Positions 1-5,299 of a stretch of DNA of 5,299 bases are shown one piece after another (the stretch's first letter is position 1; each line of letters opens with the position of its first letter). Both the position numbers and the translations under genes were made by a program. This DNA comes from Desulfobacteraceae bacterium (GTDB taxonomy: Bacteria > Desulfobacterota > Desulfobacteria > Desulfobacterales > Desulfobacteraceae): assembly GCA_024225895.1 (NCBI GenBank), contig JAAEMC010000637.1, forward strand, positions 1 to 5,299, read 5' to 3'. The notes under the pieces are model-generated. The model had not been told where the DNA came from, did not search any database, and worked only from the letters and a program-made list of their open reading frames with translations.

Positions 1-387
1 TATACAAAGGATTTCTCCTTAAAACGGGATAAATACATGGACCATACTGCATCTTTAAGGAAAAAGAGGAAGGCCATTGAATTGATGCAGAAAAGCGAAG
101 AACACCTGGCAAAGAAAAAATACAAAGAGGCGCAGGTGTCGTTGAAAAAAGCACTCAAGAAAGAGGGAAGCGATTATACAGGCAATGTCTTGATGTCAAA
201 ATGCATGCTGCTGCAAAAGAACGCTAAGTCATCATTAAAATTTGCTAACCGGGCCAAAAAGATCTACCCTTCCGAAGCACAAGGATATTATGTGGCAGGA
301 TTGGCCTGTTCAGAACTAAAAAAGCATGACCGGGCCTATCAGAATTTTAAAAATGCGATGAGCTATTGCCCGGCAACCCCCAGATAG
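1..387 (+). CDS. TPR-repeat protein, C-terminal part up to a frameshift (5' end outside window; possibly an M48-type metalloprotease tail)
   Basis: The frame is open from the first base of the window, reading YTKDFSLKRDKY before the first ATG at 37, so the true start is probably upstream and the ATG is likely an internal methionine. The visible part is lysine-rich and made of tetratricopeptide-like helix pairs: one around KYKEAQVSLKKAL, a second from NVLMSKCMLLQ to ANRAKKIYP, a third from GYYVAGLACSEL to NFKNAMSYCP. TPRs are protein-binding scaffolds. In deltaproteobacteria I recall very similar repeats at the C-terminus of M48-family periplasmic metalloproteases, but the HEXXH protease domain would lie off the left edge, so this assignment is inference. 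The frame ends abruptly at the TAG at 385-387, in the loop before a fourth TPR that continues in another frame (next entry). It could instead be a stand-alone TPR protein. Confidence 0.75.
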   Translation, partial: YTKDFSLKRDKYMDHTASLRKKRKAIELMQKSEEHLAKKKYKEAQVSLKKALKKEGSDYTGNVLMSKCMLLQKNAKSSLKFANRAKKIYPSEAQGYYVAGLACSELKKHDRAYQNFKNAMSYCPATPR

Positions 388-539
388 CCTTTCACAAGGG
401 ACATTCCTTGGATAAAATGGGACAGAGAAAGCGTGCTGCACAAGATTATATGAAATATCTTAAGATGATCGATTACCAGTCCAATAAATATTCCCAATAT
501 GCATATAAACGATTGAGAGCCTGGGGATATGTTAAATAA
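369..539 (+). pseudogene. Out-of-frame C-terminal tail of the TPR protein (fourth TPR and end)
   Basis: A shift of one base from the upstream frame gives an uninterrupted reading of PGNPQIAFHKGHSLDKMG, then a second helix QRKRAAQDYMKYLKMID and a tail ending YAYKRLRAWGYVK before TAA at 537-539. This is a complete fourth TPR, followed by the kind of tail (AYxRLxxWGYxK) I associate with M48/TPR proteins. It has no start codon or ribosome binding site of its own at its beginning. It is therefore best read as the rest of the same gene, separated by a one-base loss near the C run at 369-371 (TGCCCGG where TGCCCCGG would restore the frame) or the CCCCC run at 377-381. Causes could be a real inactivating or truncating mutation, a homopolymer sequencing error, or, less likely, ribosomal slippage. 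The stop lies 18 bases before the next gene. Confidence 0.8.
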
Positions 540-557
540 CAAATTGATTGCCTGATC

Positions 558-2390
558 ATGAAATTTAAAAGTCTGAAAACCTGCATTGATTTTTTATTAA
601 TGGAAAAACAAGCGGTCCGGATCCGTCAGGAAGTGAACCCGGAACTTGAAATGGCTGAAATTACCCGCAGGGTGTTTGAGGCCAATGGGCCGGCTCTCTT
701 GTTTGAGAATGTAAAAAACAGCCCGTTTCCTGCTGTTTCAAATTTATTGGGAACCTGGGAGCGGACACAAATGATTTTTGAGCCTGAACTTGAAAGGGTG
801 AAAGCCCTTGTGGAATTAAGATCAGATCCATCCCAGCTTTTTAAATCACCTAAAAAAGGATTTCAAGCACTTAAAGCATTGATCCATGCCCTTCCCATGA
901 AAACGGGCACAGCCCCTGTTCTTGCCAACAGAACCCGGATTGAGTATTTGCCCATGATCAAGTGCTGGCCAAAAGACGGAGGGGCCTTTGTCCTCTTGCC
1001 CCAGGTGTTTTCCCGTGACCCTGAAAATTCTTCTGTCTTAAACTCTAATCTGGGGATGTACCGGATTCAAATTTCAGGCGGTGATTACGAGAAAAATTGC
1101 GAAGTGGGGCTCCATTACCAGATCCATCGGGGTATCGGCAATCACCATAAAAAAGCCCTTGAGCAGAATAAACCTTTGAAGGTGACTATTTTTATCGGAG
1201 GCCCTCTTGCCCATACCCTTGCTGCGGTCATGCCCCTTCCGGAGGGACTGCCGGAGGTTGCGTTTGCCGGGGCGCTTTCAGGCAGAAACTTTCGATATTG
1301 CCTGAAGAATGGTTTCACATTGTCTGCAGATGCTGATTTTTGTATCACCGGAACCATTGTACCCCATAAGACAAAAATTGAGGGTCCTTTTGGCGACCAT
1401 CTAGGATATTATTCCAATGCCCACCCGTATCCCTATTTAAAGGTTGAAAATGTCTGGCATAGAAAGGATGCGGTTTATCCTTTTACCGTGGTAGGACGGA
1501 CCCCGCAGGAAGATACCAATTTCGGCAAACTGATCCATGAGATTACAAGATCTGCGGTTCAAGACACCATCCCGGGGGTTGTGGCTGTGAATGCTGTGGA
1601 TGATGCTGGGGTACATCCTTTGTGTCTTGCCGTAGCCCATGAACGATATGTGCCATATGAACCAAGAGCACCAAGAGAACTTTTAACCCATGCCAACGCC
1701 ATATTGGGTACCAACCAGCTATCTTTGGCAAAATATCTTTTCATCTGCGCTTATGAAGACAACCCGCGTCTGAATGTGAATGATGAAAAAGCTTTTTTTA
1801 TCCATCTTTTGGAACGGATTGATTTTTCATCGGATCTGCATTTTTTGACCCGGACCACCATGGATACCTTGGATTACTCTACCCGCCGGATTAATCAAGG
1901 ATCAAAGCTGATAATGGCTGCAGCCGGAGAGAAAAGGCGTCAGTTGAATTCACAATTTCCCGGTAATTTTTCATTGCCTAATGAATTTAAAAATCCAAAA
2001 ATTCTTGCGCCAGGTATGGTGGTTGTGGAGGGGCCCCTATTTACTTCCTATGACAATGCCAAAGGGCAAATGAAAAAGTTGGCAGACCATCTATATCCGC
2101 AGAAAGGACTGGAAAAACTTCCCTTGTTCGTCGTGGTAGATGATGCCGGCTTTACCGCGGCCTCTTTTGCCAATTTTTTATGGGTCACATTTTTACGATC
2201 CAATCCTTCCCATGATATTTACGGTGCTAATGAAAAGATAAGATTCAAGCATTGGGGCTGCAATCCTCCGCTGATCATTGACGCTCGGGAAAAACCATTT
2301 CATGCAGATCAGTTGATTCCGGATAAAAAAACAGCCAGAAAAGTAGATGAGATGGGTAAAAAGGGGGGAGAGCTTTTTAATATTATATAG
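558..2390 (+). CDS. UbiD family decarboxylase (long form, menaquinone-associated type)
   Basis: Predicted cytoplasmic prenylated-FMN-dependent (de)carboxylase acting on aromatic or unsaturated acids. The start at 558 is the first ATG after the in-frame stop at 537 and gives the family's usual N-terminus (a short helix, then RIRQEVNPELEMAEITRRV); the ribosome binding site is weak. Core motifs, by alignment from memory with UbiD and Fdc1: N164 and R169 in SNLGMYRIQ, H190 in IHRG and E233 in PEVAFAG as metal and prFMN ligands, and E275 in EGPFGDHLGYY as the acid/base glutamate. Residues 311-320 (VVGRTPQEDT), 361-368 (HERYVPYE) and 378-392 (HANAILGTNQLSLAK) are also typical. The C-terminal third, with VVVDDAGFTAASFANFLWVTF (523-545), SNPSHDIYG and KHWGCNPPLIIDAR, marks the roughly 600-residue subfamily rather than the shorter E. 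coli-type UbiD. Such proteins are often labelled menaquinone biosynthesis decarboxylase, but the substrate is not proven. The flavin prenyltransferase UbiX is not in the window. Probably co-transcribed with the TPR gene. Confidence 0.93.
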   Translation: MKFKSLKTCIDFLLMEKQAVRIRQEVNPELEMAEITRRVFEANGPALLFENVKNSPFPAVSNLLGTWERTQMIFEPELERVKALVELRSDPSQLFKSPKKGFQALKALIHALPMKTGTAPVLANRTRIEYLPMIKCWPKDGGAFVLLPQVFSRDPENSSVLNSNLGMYRIQISGGDYEKNCEVGLHYQIHRGIGNHHKKALEQNKPLKVTIFIGGPLAHTLAAVMPLPEGLPEVAFAGALSGRNFRYCLKNGFTLSADADFCITGTIVPHKTKIEGPFGDHLGYYSNAHPYPYLKVENVWHRKDAVYPFTVVGRTPQEDTNFGKLIHEITRSAVQDTIPGVVAVNAVDDAGVHPLCLAVAHERYVPYEPRAPRELLTHANAILGTNQLSLAKYLFICAYEDNPRLNVNDEKAFFIHLLERIDFSSDLHFLTRTTMDTLDYSTRRINQGSKLIMAAAGEKRRQLNSQFPGNFSLPNEFKNPKILAPGMVVVEGPLFTSYDNAKGQMKKLADHLYPQKGLEKLPLFVVVDDAGFTAASFANFLWVTFLRSNPSHDIYGANEKIRFKHWGCNPPLIIDAREKPFHADQLIPDKKTARKVDEMGKKGGELFNII

Positions 2391-2434
2391 AGAGAGACCC
2401 TTTTAAAATAAATCCCAATGATTTGTAATGTGAA

Positions 2435-4882
2435 CTATTCTGATACCGATGTGCCGGTAAAATCCAGGCTCAGTTTGGACTGCAATTCTTTGGCCTTTTT
2501 AAGGACTTCTTTTAGCATTCTTTTTTCAATGGAAGACATTTTTTTCGGATGGATATAATTGTGGGCTTTTAATTGATCTCCCAAAATTCGGTTGATCTGT
2601 CCCATAAATCTTAATTGCATCATGAAACTATAAGCTTGTTCTATTTCATTGTATTCATTTCTTGTGATTGTTTTTTTCAAAAAGAGTTGGTAAAGCCTGT
2701 CCTGGGTGTTGGTCTCTTTGATGTGGTGCTTTAATGCGTATATCCTGGCAAATTCAATAAATGGCAGTTGAGCCATTTTAATGTTCAGACAATTTTTATG
2801 CTCCCCCTTTTTTTCCACTAAAAAATTTTGGAAAATACCAATAGGAGGTTTGAAATATACTGCATTCTGCGTCATGTTCCTGAAGAAACCGGACCACCCG
2901 GATAAAGATGCAAAAAGATGCCGGCTTAAACTGTCGGTAAGATCCTTATTGCCGTATGCAAATCTGAAATCAAAAAAAATAGAGGTGTGAAAAAGATCTT
3001 TAGGGGTCGCTTCATAAATCCATTGTGAGAAATAAGATTTCCATTTTGAAATCGACTGACACCATTTGGGATTTTTTGCCATGATATTCCCGCCACAATA
3101 ATCATATCCAGCCTGATCAAGCCATGTGCATACTTTTTCTCCTAAATTGAGAAAATATTTTTGAGCCTTTTTTTCATCGGCAATTGAACCTGTATCCTCA
3201 AAAATAAGAGCATTGTCCTGATCGGTTTTCAAAGTCTGCTCTTTTCTGCCTTCAGAGCCTAAGGTAATAAATGCAAATGGAACCGGGGCAGGTCCAAGTT
3301 CGTCAATGGCAAATGATATAATTTTGTTTAAAATGGTATCTGACAATGCTGTAATCAGCCATGTGACGGTTCTTATTTTAGTCCCGCCGGTGATCATGCT
3401 GTGGATCAATCTGGGCAGCTGGCTGTGTTTGCCGATGATCTGCTCAATAGCTTCGGCATGGTTGATTTCCCGGATAAGGGAGGCATAGGATAATTCTGCT
3501 AATAAACGATTGTCCAGGTCAGGCGTTTGGGAAGCTGCATTAAATAATTTCAGATCAGACAACTGAGTCTGGCTTTCAGATAATATGCTGATGGGAGCAG
3601 GTGGCGGAAGGCTTTTTTGTTCATCTGCCGGGATGAAGATTCTAACATAAGGCATATGGCCTGTCTCTTTGGTTTTAGTATATGCCCATATGGTGCCATG
3701 ATGGTGATTCAAAATCTCTTTAAGGGTTAAAGGTGTGGTCCGGGGTTGATCGTCAATGGGTTGATCTTCCCATTTTTTGATTGTTTCCGGTTTGACGGGA
3801 TCTCCTTTCCATAAAATATCCACTAAAGCAATTTTATTTTCAGTTTTCAGGGTACAATGAAATGAGGAAGATCGCGTTGTTTCTTTGAGCCGGTCCAAAA
3901 TGAACAAGACGGATAGAATAAAAGAATATTGATCGGCTTTTATAAATATTCTTTGTTTTTCCATGGCAGTATTAAGTTCAAATAATATCTGCAGTTTATC
4001 ACGAGCTCTTCTGGCAATGGTTTTCAAAAGAGTTTTCGTCAAAATCCTTTTCAAGGAAATTTTTGCTTTGATTAAGCTTGCATAACTGTCGGAAACGCCA
4101 TTGAGCATATCACTTAGTACAATGGATTCCTTGTGAATGATATTGATAAACTCCTGTTGACGGGTGCTGTCCATTTTAGGGAATGCTTTCATGGCTTCAA
4201 CAGCTGCGCGGATACTGGAGAGAGGAGATCTGGCAGTTTTTGAAAGGGTTTGCAAAAGTAATTCAATCTGGGTTTCAGCATGGTTTTGCCCCGTGATATC
4301 AGCCAGGATAACAATAAAACCTGCAAATTGACCGGAGCTGTTTAAAACCGGTGCTATCTGGGCTTGTAAAATCAGATTGTTTAGCTGGAAAATGAAATGA
4401 GATACAATCTGAGCTGCATGCCGGGTTAAACTCTGATTGATATCATCCAGTGCATGCTCAATCATGCTTTTTCCCAAATGAAGCATAATAGATGTTCCAA
4501 TAAAGGAAATCGACTGGTTTCTTAGGTTTTCTTCAAAAAGAAGATATTGTTTTGCCTGGTTGTTATGCAGCAGAATGATTCCATTAACATCACAAATGAC
4601 AATGGCTTCAGGAAGCTTTGAAATAAATGCGGAAAGAATCTTTTGTTCCTGGGACAGATCGCTGCTCAATGGGATAGTATCAGAGGTTTTTTTATCTTTA
4701 AGGCCAAGGCAATGATCCGTCATTTCATTGATGGCATATACAAGGTGTTTTAATCCGGGATGATTTTTCTCTTCGATCCTGAATAAAGGATCACCTGGTG
4801 CTAAATCTTTGGAAGAAAGCTGCCGGATTTCTTTTACTAATTTCTGGATGCTGGATTGAAAAATAATCATTCTTTGAATCAA
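2435..4882 (-). CDS. PAS / degenerate histidine-kinase-like protein with C-terminal DUF294 nucleotidyltransferase
   Basis: An 815-residue soluble protein with no signal peptide or clear membrane helix. Residues 81-198 form a PAS-like sensor domain (LPEAIVICDVNGIILLHNN, ending GFIVILADITG). Residues 200-265 resemble a dimerisation helix pair of histidine kinases (ARSPLSSIRAAVEAM), but K215 stands where the phosphoacceptor histidine should be. Residues 275-418 resemble an ATPase domain without its N and G boxes; only a trace (HHHGTIW, then YVRIFIPA) remains. After a proline-rich linker (425-440), residues 480-625 match DUF294, a GlnD-like nucleotidyltransferase, with the intact motif LGSEGRKEQTLKTDQDNAL at 541-559 and the metal-binding pair D554/D556. 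Residues 650-810 match the helical DUF294_C, ending in the family-typical KLSLDFTG. The likely role is nucleotidyl transfer to an unknown target under PAS control; GlnD modifies PII, but no PII gene is here. The start is uncertain: TTG at 4882 or ATG at 4870 (residue 5). An in-frame TAA lies 15 bases above the TTG. Confidence 0.85.
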   Translation of the reverse strand: MIQRMIIFQSSIQKLVKEIRQLSSKDLAPGDPLFRIEEKNHPGLKHLVYAINEMTDHCLGLKDKKTSDTIPLSSDLSQEQKILSAFISKLPEAIVICDVNGIILLHNNQAKQYLLFEENLRNQSISFIGTSIMLHLGKSMIEHALDDINQSLTRHAAQIVSHFIFQLNNLILQAQIAPVLNSSGQFAGFIVILADITGQNHAETQIELLLQTLSKTARSPLSSIRAAVEAMKAFPKMDSTRQQEFINIIHKESIVLSDMLNGVSDSYASLIKAKISLKRILTKTLLKTIARRARDKLQILFELNTAMEKQRIFIKADQYSFILSVLFILDRLKETTRSSSFHCTLKTENKIALVDILWKGDPVKPETIKKWEDQPIDDQPRTTPLTLKEILNHHHGTIWAYTKTKETGHMPYVRIFIPADEQKSLPPPAPISILSESQTQLSDLKLFNAASQTPDLDNRLLAELSYASLIREINHAEAIEQIIGKHSQLPRLIHSMITGGTKIRTVTWLITALSDTILNKIISFAIDELGPAPVPFAFITLGSEGRKEQTLKTDQDNALIFEDTGSIADEKKAQKYFLNLGEKVCTWLDQAGYDYCGGNIMAKNPKWCQSISKWKSYFSQWIYEATPKDLFHTSIFFDFRFAYGNKDLTDSLSRHLFASLSGWSGFFRNMTQNAVYFKPPIGIFQNFLVEKKGEHKNCLNIKMAQLPFIEFARIYALKHHIKETNTQDRLYQLFLKKTITRNEYNEIEQAYSFMMQLRFMGQINRILGDQLKAHNYIHPKKMSSIEKRMLKEVLKKAKELQSKLSLDFTGTSVSE

Positions 4883-4917
4883 AGGCCTTTCTTTTTAGAA
4901 GGTATGTTAAAAAAGGC
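4872..4917 (-). promoter_or_regulatory. 5' leader with ribosome binding site and possible hairpins over the start
   Basis: In the minus-strand transcript the purine run AAGAAAGG (4884-4891) is the only Shine-Dalgarno-like sequence. It lies 3 bases from the TTG start (short) and 15 from the ATG (long), so neither start has an ideal site. The same purines can pair with GCCUUUUUU upstream (4909-4917) in an A/U-rich stem with one U-G pair, and CUUUG-AUU-CAAAG (4872-4884) is a perfect small hairpin that contains the TTG and ends two bases before the ATG at 4870. These could limit translation, but the stems are weak and this is inference. Confidence 0.3.
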
Positions 4918-4939
4918 AGAAAAAAAACATTCTTTTTCC

Positions 4940-4968
4940 TTTATCAGTAAATTCAAGTCAGATGTCAA
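4940..4968 (-). promoter_or_regulatory. Sigma70-type promoter for the PAS/DUF294 gene
   Basis: Read on the minus strand, a perfect TTGACA -35 box (4963-4968) is followed after exactly 17 bases by GATAAA (4940-4945), which matches four of six positions of the -10 consensus. This would place the transcript start near 4933 and leave a leader of about 50 bases before the TTG or about 60 before the ATG. Position, orientation and spacing all fit the gene starting at 4882. The hexamer TCAAGT occurs twice with a 12-base period (4953-4958 and 4965-4970), the second copy overlapping the -35 box. Confidence 0.6.
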
Positions 4969-5002
4969 GTGTTTGAAGATATAGCAAATTATTCAATATT
5001 AT

Positions 5003-5017
5003 ATTCAAAGATTGAAT
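5003..5017. repeat. Short inverted repeat ATTCAA-AGA-TTGAAT
   Basis: Perfect 6-base arms with a 3-base spacer, with another ATTCAA 12 bases upstream of the left arm (4991-4996). It lies about 35 bases upstream of the -35 box of the PAS/DUF294 gene (minus-strand sense), a position where an activator could bind. In such AT-rich DNA it could also be chance. Confidence 0.3.
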
Positions 5018-5299
5018 CCCGAATAAAACGGTCTATATCCCTACGATTTAAACCCTATAGAAGCTATTTCGTATCCAAAATATTCATTCAAATTTAACAA
5101 ACTTGTAATTTCTAATCCAAAGAGCTCCAAAAAAGAAAAATTTGTATTAAGAATTAGAATAGTAAGCAAAGTATCTGAGAGTAATTAATTAAAATATGAT
5201 TTAATTTTAATATGTTATGGGATATTATTTTCAAAAATTATTACTTGTAATTATTTTTTGATAATCACAGGATACATAATTATTTATTAAAAAAAATAA

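Larger units (their letters stand above)
4883..5299. other. AT-rich non-coding region with short repeats
   Basis: About 417 bases upstream of the PAS/DUF294 gene, clearly richer in A and T than the coding part, most strongly from about 5080 to the right edge. I found no ORF of useful length with a ribosome binding site, and no tRNA-like or CRISPR structure. Beyond the promoter it contains ATTCAA at 4951, 4991, 5003 and 5086, a dyad ATTCAA-AGA-TTGAAT at 5003-5017, and a 7-base inverted repeat AATTAAA/TTTAATT at 5187-5193 and 5200-5206. The last bases are open on the minus strand for about 23 AT-rich codons, too little to call the end of a gene. Confidence 0.6.

Noticed and set aside
1142..1744. 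Several minus-strand open frames of 61-71 codons inside the decarboxylase gene
   Set aside because: They are antisense to a strongly conserved coding region, overlap each other in different frames, and their translations show no recognisable domain.
2357..2434. Possible terminator between the convergent genes (TAAAAAG/CTTTTTA stem at 2357-2379, then AT-rich DNA)
   Set aside because: The stem is nearly all A/T, lies within the decarboxylase coding region and is not followed by a clean U run; the 44-base gap itself has no convincing hairpin.
2781..2990. Plus-strand open frame of 69 codons inside the DUF294 gene
   Set aside because: It is antisense to the conserved nucleotidyltransferase C-terminal domain, and its translation has no family character.
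2926..3120. Minus-strand open frame of 64 codons in another frame of the DUF294 gene
   Set aside because: It overlaps the well-supported DUF294 coding frame on the same strand and looks like a chance frame.
3306..3488. Plus-strand open frame of 60 codons with hydrophobic stretches
   Set aside because: It is antisense to conserved coding sequence; the hydrophobicity is a by-product of the codons on the other strand.
4973..5002. Plus-strand promoter-like TTGAAG-N18-TATTAT
   Set aside because: The match is weak and easily found by chance in AT-rich DNA, and no plus-strand gene follows it in the window.
5216..5260. Small plus-strand frame beginning MGYYFQKLLLVIIF
   Set aside because: Only 14 codons, with no Shine-Dalgarno sequence; consistent with random AT-rich sequence.
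5231..5299. Minus-strand frame open from the right edge for about 23 codons, possibly a gene end
   Set aside because: The composition is the same as the surrounding AT-rich spacer and no protein motif is visible, so it cannot be separated from chance.

Overview
The window looks like a piece of chromosome from an anaerobic Desulfobacterota-type bacterium (Desulfobacter/Desulfobacula relatives). This rests on my recall of the protein families: a long UbiD-type decarboxylase, a TPR tail of the kind found on deltaproteobacterial M48 proteases, and a DUF294 nucleotidyltransferase. No rRNA, tRNA, mobile element or CRISPR array is visible.

Layout, left to right. (1) 1-539, plus strand: the C-terminal end of a TPR protein whose N-terminus lies off the left edge. 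Its frame is broken by a one-base shift between about 369 and 381. Stop codon 385-387 ends the first frame, while the rest of the fourth TPR and a typical C-terminal tail continue in another frame to 539. (2) 558-2390, plus strand: a complete 610-residue prenylated-FMN-dependent UbiD family decarboxylase of the long, menaquinone-associated type, 18 bases after the TPR stop and probably co-transcribed with it. (3) 2435-4882, minus strand, convergent with the decarboxylase (44-base gap): an 815-residue cytoplasmic protein with a PAS domain, a histidine-kinase-like region that has lost its phosphoacceptor histidine and ATP-binding motifs, and a C-terminal GlnD-like nucleotidyltransferase (DUF294 plus DUF294_C) with an intact active-site motif. 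(4) 4883-5299: a strongly AT-rich non-coding stretch holding a good sigma70-type promoter for the 815-residue gene and several short repeats, but no gene I can support.

The decarboxylase is a metabolic gene, probably quinone-related, and I see no functional link between it and the convergent signalling gene. The most interesting object is the 815-residue protein. It appears to have turned a sensor-kinase scaffold into a non-catalytic input module for a nucleotidyltransferase, and its linker resembles the one that precedes a DnaQ-type exonuclease in related proteins. The TPR frameshift is the second item to check.
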